Assembly: GCA_964393865.1 (NCBI GenBank)
Contig: CAYMUW010000012.1
Coordinates: 3,126-67,125 of the forward strand
DNA: 64,000 nucleotides
DNA from: Suilimivivens sp964393865
GTDB lineage: Bacteria; Bacillota; Clostridia; Lachnospirales; Lachnospiraceae
Direction: 5' to 3'
How positions within the stretch are numbered: position 1 is the first letter of the stretch; every line of letters begins with the position of its first letter. A model generated the notes under the pieces. That model was not told the DNA's origin. It saw nothing but the letters and a program-made list of their open reading frames with translations, and searched no databases. Below, piece after piece: positions 52,144 to 61,474 of this stretch. Made by a program: the position numbers and the translations under genes.

Positions 52144-52965
52144 TTAGGTGGTAGGCTTTCTTAAGGGGCAATTGGACATACTGATTCGGTTTTTCAAAAC
52201 ATTCAGTCCGCAGTCGTCTAAATAATCCTGCAGGATCGGAAGGGACTGGGTGGAGGTGGGACCTATGATGATTTCGCCGACCAAATCGGACAGATGCAAG
52301 TTCAGCTTGCCGCACATTCTGTTTAAATCCAAAGGATAATATTTCTTAATTCTTTCCATGGATACGTGATATTTAGGCTCCACGGCAAATTCATTGGAAA
52401 TGAAAGGGGAAACTACCAATCGAAACTCCCTTTCACTGGAAAAGGAAGGATGCTTAAAGGCAGCTGACTGTACCCAGGCTTCATTCATAAGCTCCTGCAG
52501 CCCGGGCATATTTTCGGAAAATCTCTTTGCGTCCTTGATCAGTTGATAAAATTCATTTACAAGGCGGTGCTCCCGCATGTCTTCCTGATAATACACTTCC
52601 TGAAGAGAAACAGCTCCGCCTGTCATTTTCTGCATCAGATCCTCATGAAATGCAATACATACCCCCTGACCGAGGTGGCCGTATCTGTCCCACTGGGCAG
52701 CATCATCCCTGTACTTTGAAAAGCAGGCAGCATAGGCGGAATAATGAAATTCCTCTGCCAATTCCTTACGGAAAAAGGCTTCTGCCTTGCGCAGCTTTTC
52801 ATGCTCGTCATCCAGATCTAATTTTTCGATAACTGCCTTACAGATGCCGTTCATAAACAGTCTCATTTCAGAAGCGTCATTCATATTTAAAATATTGTTA
52901 AGTCTCAGCTCTGCACACCGGATAATTCCGTCAAAGGCGGCGAAGTCCGTATAATGATACAGCAT
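52144..52965 (-). CDS. DUF2971 family protein
   Basis: A 273-residue cytoplasmic protein. The family pattern is visible: LYHYTDFAAFDGIIRCAELR then LNNILNMNDASEM at the start, YAACFSKYRDDAAQWDRYGH with GQGVCIAF in the middle and HPSFSSEREFRLV later. DUF2971 proteins occur in defence-like or toxin-like settings but have no proven activity. It lies 3 bases past the NUDIX stop in the same direction, so the two form a pair. Confidence 0.8.
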   Translation of the reverse strand: MLYHYTDFAAFDGIIRCAELRLNNILNMNDASEMRLFMNGICKAVIEKLDLDDEHEKLRKAEAFFRKELAEEFHYSAYAACFSKYRDDAAQWDRYGHLGQGVCIAFHEDLMQKMTGGAVSLQEVYYQEDMREHRLVNEFYQLIKDAKRFSENMPGLQELMNEAWVQSAAFKHPSFSSEREFRLVVSPFISNEFAVEPKYHVSMERIKKYYPLDLNRMCGKLNLHLSDLVGEIIIGPTSTQSLPILQDYLDDCGLNVLKNRISMSNCPLRKPTT

Positions 52966-52968
52966 ACA

Positions 52969-53622
52969 TTACCTCCATAAATCAGATACAAAATACATAA
53001 GGGCGGCCCAGGTATAAACAGAATAAAAGATGCCGTCCTGATCCTTTCCTGTCTTTAGAATTTCTTTTGCCTCCTTTACGGAAAGAAGCTGAAAGCCGTC
53101 AAAGCATTCACTTCCCACAGCTCCCTTTTGGGAAAGAGATGACAGATTATCCAGTTTCACAACCGCACAGACAAGCGAATTACTTTCATCAGTCATCCCT
53201 GGTGAGGAAAAAAGCAGGGGATTGATGACGGACAGGGAGTCCTTTTCGCTCAACACAATACCGGTTTCCTCTGTAATTTCTCTTCTGGCAGCGGAAAGAA
53301 TGGGATCGCCGCCTGTTTCGTCATCCGGATCCAATAGGCCGGCAGGAGGGCTTAACAGGAAATGCCCTGTGGGATAACGGTATTCTCTGACCATTAACAG
53401 CTTCGGCTCATCATCCTTAACTTGAAGGATTACCACGCATGTCACGGCATCCGGGAGCATTTCGGAAAATTCCTGATCGGATTTGGCTGCCACGATCTGC
53501 TCTAAAGGTCTTCTGGTTGCATCGTAGTAATGCTTTCCTTCCTCGTACTGCAGATCAAAAACCCTTATAAATTTTGATTCAAACAGTAATTGTATATTTT
53601 CTTTGTTGATATTTGGTTTCAT
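52969..53622 (-). CDS. NUDIX hydrolase (ADP-ribose pyrophosphatase-like)
   Basis: A 217-residue hydrolase of nucleoside diphosphate-X compounds. The Nudix box is around LLDPDDETGGDPILSAARRE followed by ITEETGIVL, giving the REITEETG core; Asp takes the place usually held by the first Glu. FLLSPPAGLL just before it is typical of ADP-ribose/sugar-nucleotide types. GAAAGGAATAG precedes the start on the minus strand. Forms a two-gene unit with the DUF2971 gene. Confidence 0.85.
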   Translation of the reverse strand: MKPNINKENIQLLFESKFIRVFDLQYEEGKHYYDATRRPLEQIVAAKSDQEFSEMLPDAVTCVVILQVKDDEPKLLMVREYRYPTGHFLLSPPAGLLDPDDETGGDPILSAARREITEETGIVLSEKDSLSVINPLLFSSPGMTDESNSLVCAVVKLDNLSSLSQKGAVGSECFDGFQLLSVKEAKEILKTGKDQDGIFYSVYTWAALMYFVSDLWR

Positions 53623-53639
53623 ATTCTATTCCTTTCGCT

Positions 53640-53940
53640 TGATTATTATTGTAGTATGAATTTGGGGAATTGGCAATTTCATATTTTAATAGTGTGGCGG
53701 TAGTGATAAAATCCTGTCTTTGACAGTGTTTTGACGTAAAAAGTCCCGGAGACCGCACTGGCTTTGAGGGGATTTTTATGTGGTTAAGCTGTCAAACTCC
53801 CGGTATTCTGCCTATTACTTTCCGACAATAAGTTTACCCCATCATTGGCAATTTGTTAGTTGAAATATATTTTCAATCGTGCTATTATCAACTTAAGTTA
53901 GAAAAAATTAATAAATTTTCTCAAAAATTAATTTTTTTAG
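53640..53940. other. 300-base intergenic region before the cstA unit
   Basis: No gene is supported. A weak hairpin around AAAAAGTCCC/GGGGATTTTT lies at about 53735-53780. The right half is very AT-rich and contains the promoter described separately. Confidence 0.5.
53860..53888 (+). promoter_or_regulatory. Promoter of the cstA unit with overlapping dyad
   Basis: TTGAAA (53860-53865), spacer 17, TATTAT (53883-53888). The -35 lies inside TTGAAATATATTTTCAA (53860-53876), a near-palindrome that could be an operator. Confidence 0.65.
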
Positions 53941-53964
53941 TTGCGGAAGGAAATTAACTTAAGG

Positions 53965-54471
53965 ATGAAATATACCTGTGAAACTGCAATAAATCGTCTG
54001 CTGAAAAGCTATGCAGTTTATTATAATATTACTATGTTCAATGATGAACGGACTCCAATCACAGCCCGCTGTGATTTTTTTGAGCATTCACAAAAATACA
54101 TAGTATCCAAAAAGGCTGAATTGTGGTCGGCGAACGGCGAAGAATTTCTTTATATATTAAACATTCCTCATCTTACAAAAGAGCTTTTTGAAAAATGGAG
54201 GGACTATGTGTACGAGGATGGCATGAAGCTGCTTCATGTAGGGCCGGGACATATGTACTCGTTTATCACGCCGGTATTTGTCTGTGAAACTTGCGATGAA
54301 GATGCAAGAAAGGCATTAAAAAAATGCCGAATTTACAAAAGTTTTCATTTTTCGCTTCATGGCTGGATGGATTATCATGTGGCAGTCGTTGATTTAAGCA
54401 AAGGACGGGTCGATGCTAACCGAAGCGGCCATCAGACGGCGAAAATTTTGAAAAAGGTGCTATTTTCATAA
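53965..54471 (+). CDS. Conserved protein of unknown function preceding cstA
   Basis: A 168-residue cytoplasmic protein: MKYTCETAINRLLKSYAVYY, FLYILNIPHLTKELFEKWRD, MLHVGP-type GMKLLHVGPGHMYSFITPVF and FHFSLHGWMDYHVAVVDLSK. No named family comes to mind. The gene ends 19 bases before cstA and shares its promoter, so it probably acts with the transporter, for instance as a regulator. The TTG at 53941 is a less likely start; ATG 53965 has GGAAGG about 13 bases before it. Confidence 0.6.
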   Translation: MKYTCETAINRLLKSYAVYYNITMFNDERTPITARCDFFEHSQKYIVSKKAELWSANGEEFLYILNIPHLTKELFEKWRDYVYEDGMKLLHVGPGHMYSFITPVFVCETCDEDARKALKKCRIYKSFHFSLHGWMDYHVAVVDLSKGRVDANRSGHQTAKILKKVLFS

Positions 54472-54490
54472 AAAGAAGGGAGAGAGTTGT

Positions 54491-56221
54491 ATGAATTCAC
54501 TAGTACTTTTGCTTGTTGCCATAGCTCTGTTGCTTTGTGGTTACATCTTCTACGGTAGATGGCTCTGCAAGCAGTGGGGTGTAGGTGAGAGCAAAGAGGA
54601 AACACCGGCTCATACCATGGAGGACGGTGTGGATTATGTTCCTGCAAAGGCGCCGGTTTTAATGGGACATCATTTTTCTTCAATAGCCGGAGCCGGACCG
54701 ATCACAGGACCGATTCAGGCAGCTATTTTCGGATGGCTTCCCTGTGCGCTCTGGATTATTGTAGGAGGTATTTTCTTTGGCGGCGTACATGACTTTGGTG
54801 CATTGATTGCATCCTTACGTCACAACGGACAGTCAATCGGAGAGATTATATCCGCAAATATGAGTCGTCGGGCAAAGAGATTGTTTTTGACATTTGCTTA
54901 TTTGACCCTGATTTTGGTTATTGCGGCATTTGCTTCTATCGTTGCAACTACCTTTGGTGCAACATTAGATGCAAACGGAGTGGTTGATAAGGTGGCTTCC
55001 GCATCCAATGCATCCGTTGCAATGGTATCGCTGCTCTTTATTGTGGTAGCAATCATTTTTGGATTTGCTGTATACCGCAGGAACGCACCGATGCTGGTAT
55101 CGACGGTACTGGGCATTTTGGCAATTGTTATCTGTATGGCGGTAGGTATGAAGTTCCACCCGATTTATCTGACATCAAACCAATGGATGATTTTTGTGGG
55201 AATTTATATTGCCGTTGCTTCTGTGACACCGGTTTGGATTTTGCTTCAGCCTCGTGATTACTTAAGCTCTTTCTTATTATATGTTATGTTGGCGGTTGCT
55301 GTTGTAGGCGTTATTATTGCGCATCCAGCTATGGATTCGCTTCCGGCATTTACCGGGTTTGCAGTACCCAATGAAAAGGGCGCTGTGAAATATTTGTTCC
55401 CCGCATTATTTACGATGATTGCCTGTGGTGCCATTTCCGGTTTCCATTCATTGGTATCATCCGGTACAACATCCAAGCAGCTGGATAAAGAAACTGATGC
55501 AAAGCCCATTGCTTACGGCGGTATGCTGCTTGAATGCGTACTTGCAATACTGACTATTTGTGCGATCAACTATGCAACTAAGATCGGTACTGTAGCAAGT
55601 GCTACTGATAAATTTGCAGGTGGTATTGCCGGTATGGTATACAGTGTTATTGGCGGAAATATCAGTGCAGAAGCAGTCCAGTCTTCTATTCTTTACACTT
55701 TATTAGTACTTACCTATTCTGCATTTTGTCTGACTTCACTGGATACTGCCACTCGTTTGGCGCGTTTCATGTTCCAGGAATTCTGGCTTGAGCCCGGGCA
55801 GACAGCAAAGGATGTTAAAAAGGGATGGAAAAAGGTTCTTGTAAATCCTTATTTTGCTACGATCTTAACAGTTATTCTCGGTGTACTTTTAGGTCTTAAC
55901 GGATATGGTAAAATCTGGGATCTGTTTGGCGCTGCGAACCAGCTTCTTGCAGGTATTGGTCTGCTGGCAGTTGCAACATGGCTTGGCAATATAGGTAAGA
56001 ACAATAAGATGTTCCTGATTCCCATGGCATTCATGATCGTGGTAACCATCTGCTCACTGGCACTTACAGTAAAGGGTCAGATTAGTGTTATTTCTGCAGG
56101 TGGTGCCGATTGGGGACCTTATGCACAGGTAATCCTTGGTGTTCTTTTGATTGTACTTGCAATTGTACTGGTTATTGAAGGGGTTAAGACCCTTGCGGGC
56201 CAAAAGAAAAAGACAGCTTAA
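54491..56221 (+). CDS. cstA: Carbon starvation protein CstA family transporter
   Basis: A 576-residue membrane protein. GVDYVPAKAPVLMGHHFSSI then AGAGPITGPI is the CstA hallmark, and FFGGVHDFGALIASLRHNGQ, GFHSLVSSGTTSKQLDKETD and LTSLDTATRLARFMFQEFW follow. About 16 helices. Members import pyruvate or peptides when carbon runs short. RBS AGGGAGAGAGTTGT. Followed by a bidirectional terminator. Confidence 0.95.
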   Translation: MNSLVLLLVAIALLLCGYIFYGRWLCKQWGVGESKEETPAHTMEDGVDYVPAKAPVLMGHHFSSIAGAGPITGPIQAAIFGWLPCALWIIVGGIFFGGVHDFGALIASLRHNGQSIGEIISANMSRRAKRLFLTFAYLTLILVIAAFASIVATTFGATLDANGVVDKVASASNASVAMVSLLFIVVAIIFGFAVYRRNAPMLVSTVLGILAIVICMAVGMKFHPIYLTSNQWMIFVGIYIAVASVTPVWILLQPRDYLSSFLLYVMLAVAVVGVIIAHPAMDSLPAFTGFAVPNEKGAVKYLFPALFTMIACGAISGFHSLVSSGTTSKQLDKETDAKPIAYGGMLLECVLAILTICAINYATKIGTVASATDKFAGGIAGMVYSVIGGNISAEAVQSSILYTLLVLTYSAFCLTSLDTATRLARFMFQEFWLEPGQTAKDVKKGWKKVLVNPYFATILTVILGVLLGLNGYGKIWDLFGAANQLLAGIGLLAVATWLGNIGKNNKMFLIPMAFMIVVTICSLALTVKGQISVISAGGADWGPYAQVILGVLLIVLAIVLVIEGVKTLAGQKKKTA

Positions 56222-56267
56222 AGCTTACATATGTTCTTTGAAAGAATTTGAATTATGAAATGATAAT

Positions 56268-56308
56268 AAAAAGAACACCGATAGACTAAAATCTATTGGT
56301 GTTCTTTT
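56268..56308. terminator. Bidirectional terminator between cstA and tRNA-Ser
   Basis: A 16-18-bp stem (AAAAGAACACCGATAGA against TCTATTGGTGTTCTTTT, one G-T pair) with a 6-base loop. It has T runs on one side and A runs on the other, so it can stop transcription from both directions. Confidence 0.92.
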
Positions 56309-56316
56309 AATATAAG

Positions 56317-56402
56317 CGGAGACGGAGGGATTCGAACCCTCGTGCCCCGGAGGGCAAACGCATTTCGAGTGCGCCCCGTTATGACCGCTTCGATACGTCT
56401 CC
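56317..56402 (-). tRNA. tRNA-Ser (anticodon CGA)
   Basis: On the minus strand GGAGACG pairs with CGTCTCC (acceptor, discriminator G). The anticodon arm GCGCA-CTCGAAA-TGCGT gives anticodon CGA, reading UCG. A long variable arm (TGCCCTCCGGGGCA) marks it as a serine tRNA, and GAGGGTTCGAATCCCTC is the T arm. The CCA is not encoded. Confidence 0.96.
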
Positions 56403-56528
56403 GAATACTTTCCTATTATACTGTTTTCAAATTTACAAGTCAATCGTTTAATGCGAGATGTATTATGGCGGCGGCTTGGACGGAAGGTTGAACTGCTGCA
56501 GGTATAGATGAAAATTCAGAGTAAAAGG

Positions 56529-56557
56529 TTGTAGATAACTTTTAAATTAGGTATAAT
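56529..56557 (+). promoter_or_regulatory. Promoter of pfkA
   Basis: TTGTAG (56529-56534), spacer 17, TATAAT (56552-56557), 58 bases before the GTG start. Confidence 0.7.
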
Positions 56558-56615
56558 AAAATGGTATTTGAGTAAAAACGAAGCTTATTACATTGAAGCA
56601 AGGAGGAAAGTGAAA

Positions 56616-57689
56616 GTGAAGAGAATTGGTATGTTAACCAGCGGTGGTGACTGTCAGGCCTTAAACGCAGCAATGAGAGGCGTAGTTAAGTGTCTTGTAA
56701 ACAGCAAAGAAGATGTTGAAATTTATGGCTTTCTGGATGGGTATAAAGGCCTGATTTACGGAAATTTCCGTATGCTTACCGGCAGTGATTTTTCCGGCAT
56801 TCTTACAAAGGGCGGTACTATTCTCGGAAGTTCCCGGACTCCTTTTAAGACAATTCAGGACCCCGATGAAAACGGACTTGACAAGGTTGAGGCAATGAAA
56901 CAGAATTACTACAAGCTTCGTCTGGACTGTCTGGTTATTCTGGGCGGAAACGGCACCCATAAGACGGCCAATCTTTTGAGAGAAGAGGGATTGAATGTCA
57001 TTACCCTTCCCAAGACCATTGACAATGATCTGTGGGGAACGGATATGACCTTTGGTTTCCAGAGCGCAGTGAATATTGCCACGGATGCCATTGACTGCAT
57101 TCATACTACGGCTGCTTCCCATGGAAGAGTATTTATTGTGGAGGTTATGGGACATAAGGTTGGCTGGCTTACTTTGAATGCCGGTATGGCAGGCGGCGCC
57201 GACATTATCTTAATTCCCGAGATTCCCTATGATATTAAGAAAGTAGTGGAGAAAATTGAGGAACGCAATAATAATGGCAGCAAATTTACCATTCTTGCTG
57301 TGGCAGAGGGAGCAATTTCCAAAGAGGATGCCAAGCTGTCCAAAAAGGAATATAAGGAAAAGATGAAGAATTATAAATTTCCTTCCGTTTCCTATGAGCT
57401 GGCACAGCAGATACAGGAAATGACAGGACATGAGGTAAGGGTTACGGTTCCCGGACATACGCAAAGAGGCGGAAGTCCCTGTCCTTACGACAGAGTTTTT
57501 GCAAGCCGTCTGGGTGCAGAGGCAGGCCGACTGATTCTGAAAGGAGAATATGGCTTTATGGTTGGCTACCGAAACCGTGAAGTAGTTAAGGTTCCTTTAG
57601 AGGAAGTTGCAGGAAAGCTGAAGATGATTTCGCCCGATGCTTCTATTGTAAAGGAAGCAAAATTACTGGGAATTAGTTTTGGTGATTAA
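56616..57689 (+). CDS. pfkA: 6-phosphofructokinase
   Basis: A 357-residue glycolytic enzyme that phosphorylates fructose-6-phosphate. GMLTSGGDCQALNAAMRGVV is the start, LGGNGTHKTANLL the phosphoryl-donor loop, LPKTIDNDLWGTDMTFGFQS the catalytic Asp region, and VMGHKVGWLT with VPGHTQRGGSP the substrate sites. Classical ATP enzymes have GGDGS at the donor loop; here it is GGNGT, so the donor preference is uncertain. The GTG at 56616 is chosen since AGGAGG lies 9 bases before it. Confidence 0.92.
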   Translation: MKRIGMLTSGGDCQALNAAMRGVVKCLVNSKEDVEIYGFLDGYKGLIYGNFRMLTGSDFSGILTKGGTILGSSRTPFKTIQDPDENGLDKVEAMKQNYYKLRLDCLVILGGNGTHKTANLLREEGLNVITLPKTIDNDLWGTDMTFGFQSAVNIATDAIDCIHTTAASHGRVFIVEVMGHKVGWLTLNAGMAGGADIILIPEIPYDIKKVVEKIEERNNNGSKFTILAVAEGAISKEDAKLSKKEYKEKMKNYKFPSVSYELAQQIQEMTGHEVRVTVPGHTQRGGSPCPYDRVFASRLGAEAGRLILKGEYGFMVGYRNREVVKVPLEEVAGKLKMISPDASIVKEAKLLGISFGD

Positions 57690-57728
57690 CTAGGTGCGTG
57701 AACAGCACCATGGAAGGATAGATTTAAC

Positions 57729-59306
57729 ATGTCATATACAGCCCTTTACAGGAAATTCCGACCTGCTGCATTTGAAGATGTGAAGGGACAGGATCATATT
57801 GTTACAACGCTGAGAAATCAGATTAAGTCGGAGAGGATTGGCCATGCTTATCTTTTCTGTGGGACAAGAGGAACAGGAAAGACCTCCATTGCCAAAATCT
57901 TTGCAAAGGCGGTCAACTGTGAAAACCCAAGGGAAGGAAGTCCCTGTGGGGAATGTGCAATCTGCAAAGCGATTGCAGCCGGAGCCAGTATGAATGTGAT
58001 TGAGATTGATGCTGCATCTAACAACGGTGTTGACAATATTCGTGAGATTGTGGATGAGGTGTCATATTCTCCGGCGGAGGGCAAATATAAGGTTTATATT
58101 ATTGATGAGGTTCATATGTTATCAATAGGAGCGTTTAATGCGCTCCTTAAAACCCTGGAGGAGCCGCCCTCCTATGTGATTTTTATTCTGGCAACCACGG
58201 AGGTACATAAGATACCTATTACCATCCTTTCCAGATGTCAGAGGTATGACTTTAAGCGAATTACCATTGATACTATAGCTGACCGTTTGAAGGAACTGAC
58301 GGCCAAAGAGCAGGTTCAGATAGAGGATAAGGCTGTCAGATATATTGCTAAGACGGCGGACGGCTCTATGAGAGATGCCTTAAGTCTTTTGGATCAGTGC
58401 ATTGCCTTTCATTTCGGACAGGAGCTTACTTATGATAAGGTGCTTGATGTGCTGGGGGCAGTGGATACGGAGGTATTCAGCAGACTGCTTCGGATTGTTC
58501 TCGACGGAAATGTAACAGGCGCAATCGGCCTTTTGGAGGAGATTGTGATGCAGGGCCGTGAGCTGACGCAGTTTATTGCAGATTTCACATGGTATTTGAG
58601 AAATCTCCTTTTGGTTAAGACGGCTGATGGGATTGAAGATATTATCGATGTGTCAACAGAAAATCTGGCACGCTTGAAGGAAGAGGCACAGATGGCGGAC
58701 AATGACGTGATCATGCGTTATATTCGTGTGCTGTCAGAGCTGTCGGGACAGATTCGTTATGCCACCCAGAAGAGAATTTTAGTAGAAATGGGACTGATTA
58801 AGCTGTGCAGACCCGCCATGGAGACGGATACACAGTCTCTTACGGACCGGATCAGACAGATAGAAGATAAGCTGGAGAAAGGTGTTTTTACGGCTGCACC
58901 GGTGACGGGAAACGTTATAAATGCGGCAACAGCTCAGGAACCCATCGTACAGGCGCCGCTTCCGGCTGCAATTCCGGCAGATGTGGAGCAGGCGGTAAGT
59001 AAATGGGGAGCTATTGTGGGTCAGGCGCCTATGCCCATGAAAGCGTATTTAAAGACGGCATACCCCAGCCTTGCCGGGGACGGAAGTATGCTGGTGGTGG
59101 TGGAGGATGGTCTTCCATCCGATTATTTTAAGGATGCTTCCCGGTGTAAAGAATTGGAACAAATGATTTCCGGCTTGGCAGGGAAGGAAATTAAGGTTAC
59201 AATACAAGGAGCCCAGCAGGGGCGCAATCCAAGAGATACTTACCCTGATTTGACGCAGGTGGTCAGTCAGGTAATTAATATGGAAATAGAAGAAATGGAG
59301 GACTGA
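57729..59306 (+). CDS. dnaX: DNA polymerase III subunits gamma/tau
   Basis: A 525-residue clamp-loader ATPase. FRPAAFEDVKGQDHIVTTLR, Walker A FCGTRGTGKTSIAKIFAKA, the zinc set CENPREGSPCGECAIC, DEVHMLSIGAFNALLKTLEE and the SRC arginine-finger motif ILSRCQRYDF are all present. Domain III and a short tau-like C-terminus follow. No internal slip site is obvious. Followed by ybaB and recR in the standard operon. Confidence 0.96.
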   Translation: MSYTALYRKFRPAAFEDVKGQDHIVTTLRNQIKSERIGHAYLFCGTRGTGKTSIAKIFAKAVNCENPREGSPCGECAICKAIAAGASMNVIEIDAASNNGVDNIREIVDEVSYSPAEGKYKVYIIDEVHMLSIGAFNALLKTLEEPPSYVIFILATTEVHKIPITILSRCQRYDFKRITIDTIADRLKELTAKEQVQIEDKAVRYIAKTADGSMRDALSLLDQCIAFHFGQELTYDKVLDVLGAVDTEVFSRLLRIVLDGNVTGAIGLLEEIVMQGRELTQFIADFTWYLRNLLLVKTADGIEDIIDVSTENLARLKEEAQMADNDVIMRYIRVLSELSGQIRYATQKRILVEMGLIKLCRPAMETDTQSLTDRIRQIEDKLEKGVFTAAPVTGNVINAATAQEPIVQAPLPAAIPADVEQAVSKWGAIVGQAPMPMKAYLKTAYPSLAGDGSMLVVVEDGLPSDYFKDASRCKELEQMISGLAGKEIKVTIQGAQQGRNPRDTYPDLTQVVSQVINMEIEEMED

Positions 59307-59307
59307 C

Positions 59308-59658
59308 ATGGCAAAACGTGGAGGATTTCCGGGAGGTATGCCCGGCAATATGAACAATCTGATGAAGCAGGCTCAGAGAATGCAGCGCCAGATGGAGGAG
59401 AATCAAAAGGAACTGGAGACTAAGGAGTTTACTGCGAAAGCCGGTGGCGGTGCAGTTGAGGTTACTGTCACAGGTAAAAAGGAAGTAACCAAGGTAAAGC
59501 TTTCTCAGGAGGTTGTAGATCCTGATGATATCGAAATGTTAGAGGATCTGGTGATGGCAGCCACCAATGAAGCGCTTCGCATGGCAGAGGAAGCAAGTTC
59601 AGAGGCAATGAATAAAATGGCCGGTGGTTTAGGACTGGGAGGAGGCCTTCCCTTCTAA
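59308..59658 (+). CDS. YbaB/EbfC family nucleoid-associated protein
   Basis: A 116-residue DNA-binding protein. GNMNNLMKQAQRMQRQMEEN starts the long helix, and EFTAKAGGGAVEVTVTGKKE then VTKVKLSQEVVDPDDIEMLE is the family core. It starts one base after dnaX stops and overlaps recR by one base, the conserved dnaX-ybaB-recR order. Confidence 0.95.
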   Translation: MAKRGGFPGGMPGNMNNLMKQAQRMQRQMEENQKELETKEFTAKAGGGAVEVTVTGKKEVTKVKLSQEVVDPDDIEMLEDLVMAATNEALRMAEEASSEAMNKMAGGLGLGGGLPF

Positions 59659-60254
59659 TGGATCTGTACAGCGGTCATATCAACAAATTAATAAACGAGT
59701 TGGCGGCGCTTCCCGGGATCGGCTCCAAGTCGGCGCAAAGGCTGGCTTTTCATTTGATTAATATGCCGAAGGACAAGGTTAACCGGCTTGCAAAGACCAT
59801 TTTGGAAGCAAAGGAAAATGTCCGCTATTGCAAGGAATGTTTTACCCTGACAGACACCGATGTGTGTCCGGTTTGTGCAAATGAGAAACGTGACCATAGC
59901 ACCATCATGGTTGTGGAAAATACCCGAGATCTTGCAGCGTATGAAAAAACGGGAAAGTACGAGGGTGTTTATCATGTGCTTCACGGCGCAATTTCTCCTA
60001 TGCTGGGGATAGGACCTTCGGACATCCGGCTGAAAGAACTGATTGCCCGGCTTGAGGGAAATGTGTCGGAGGTGATTATTGCTACAAACTCCAGCCTGGA
60101 GGGAGAGACTACGGCCATGTACATCAGCAAGCTGATTAAGCCTACAGGGATTAAAGTGACGAGAATTGCCAGCGGCGTACCGGTAGGAGGAGATCTTGAG
60201 TATATAGATGAGGTAACTCTTTTGCGCGCGTTGGAGGGCAGAACAGAAATATAA
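59658..60254 (+). CDS. recR: Recombination protein RecR
   Basis: A 198-residue repair protein. The helix-hairpin-helix region is LAALPGIGSKSAQRLAFHLI, the zinc finger CKECFTLTDTDVCPVC and the Toprim domain MVVENTRDLAAYEKTGKYEG with YHVLHGAISPMLGIGP. It loads RecA with RecO/RecF. Family length and motifs are complete. Confidence 0.97.
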   Translation: MDLYSGHINKLINELAALPGIGSKSAQRLAFHLINMPKDKVNRLAKTILEAKENVRYCKECFTLTDTDVCPVCANEKRDHSTIMVVENTRDLAAYEKTGKYEGVYHVLHGAISPMLGIGPSDIRLKELIARLEGNVSEVIIATNSSLEGETTAMYISKLIKPTGIKVTRIASGVPVGGDLEYIDEVTLLRALEGRTEI

Positions 60255-60289
60255 GATTTTAATTATTAAAATATGACGGGGTGTATAAA

Positions 60290-61324
60290 ATGAAAAAAGA
60301 ATTATTTGGAAAGACAAGTGAAGGAAAAGAAGTTTACAGATACTGGATTGAAAATTCTAAGGGGATGAAGGCTGGTGTCATTAATTATGGTGCGATCCTT
60401 GTGAACCTGATTGTTCCAGATCGAAACGGAAAAGCAGATGATGTGGTGCTGGGGTATGATACGTTGGAGCCTTATCTTACCAATGGAAGCTTTTTCGGAG
60501 CAACGGTAGGTCCTAATGCCAATCGTATAGGCGGAGCTACTTTTGAGATTGACGGGGTCAGATATCAGCTGGATGTCAATGACGGAGTGAACAATCTACA
60601 TAGCCATATGGAAAAAGGATATCATAAATGGCTCTGGAACGTGGCTGAGGAAAAGGATGGCGTTGCCTTTTCCATTGAGGATAAGGACGGAAACATGGGA
60701 TTTCCGGGGAATAAGAAAATCAGCGTAACCTATACCGTGACGGAGGATAATGAATTAAAAATCCATTATCAGGCCAGCAGTGATAAAAACACCATTATCA
60801 ACATGACAAACCATTCTTACTTTAATCTGGCCGGACATGGCAGCGGAAAGGTTTATGACCATGTGCTTACATTGAATGCATCTTCCTATACACCTATTGT
60901 ACCCGGAGCGATTCCCACCGGCGAGATTGCCGATGTATCAGGAACACCCTTTGACTTCCGGTCAGGCAAGAGGGTAGGCCAGGAGATTGATGCGGATAAT
61001 GAGCAGCTGAAAATGACAAAGGGTTACGATCATAACTGGGTAATTGACGGAGCCGACGGTTCTTTGCGAAAATTTGCCAGTGTTACCGAACCGGTATCGG
61101 GACGTACAATGGAAGCGTATACTGATCTGCCGGGCGTACAGTTTTACGCAGGAAACAGCATATCGGAGCATGTTGGAAAGGATGGCGTAACCTATGGGGG
61201 CAGAAGCGGTCTTTGCCTGGAAACCCAATATTATCCTGATACGGCAAATAAACCGCAGTTTCCTTCCGTAGTTTTCGGACCTGACAGGAAGTATGACAGC
61301 GTTACGATCTATAAGTTTATTTAA
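60290..61324 (+). CDS. galM: Aldose 1-epimerase (mutarotase)
   Basis: A 344-residue beta-sandwich enzyme that interconverts alpha and beta sugar anomers. Motifs include YGAILVNLIVPDRNGKADDV, GATVGPNANRIGGATFEIDG, INMTNHSYFNLAGHGSGKVY with the catalytic His, and GLCLETQYYPDTANKPQFPS with the catalytic Glu. ATG 60290 is used since ACGGGGTGT stands before it. Ends at a clear terminator. Confidence 0.94.
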   Translation: MKKELFGKTSEGKEVYRYWIENSKGMKAGVINYGAILVNLIVPDRNGKADDVVLGYDTLEPYLTNGSFFGATVGPNANRIGGATFEIDGVRYQLDVNDGVNNLHSHMEKGYHKWLWNVAEEKDGVAFSIEDKDGNMGFPGNKKISVTYTVTEDNELKIHYQASSDKNTIINMTNHSYFNLAGHGSGKVYDHVLTLNASSYTPIVPGAIPTGEIADVSGTPFDFRSGKRVGQEIDADNEQLKMTKGYDHNWVIDGADGSLRKFASVTEPVSGRTMEAYTDLPGVQFYAGNSISEHVGKDGVTYGGRSGLCLETQYYPDTANKPQFPSVVFGPDRKYDSVTIYKFI

Positions 61325-61340
61325 GAGAAAGTAATTTGGA

Positions 61341-61389
61341 ATATGGGAAGATATGAGAATGCCTCATATCTTTTTCCATATCATTTTTT
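61341..61389 (+). terminator. Rho-independent terminator after galM
   Basis: AAGATATGAG/CTCATATCTT make a perfect 10-bp stem with loop AATGC. An outer ATATGG/CCATAT pair extends it, and TTTTTTG follows. Confidence 0.88.
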
Positions 61390-61474
61390 GAGTATTATTT
61401 GACGACGGATAACAGACCTGTTTCCACTCCGTTTATGTTAGACTGAAAAAAATAACAAAACTGGAGGGACGGAG

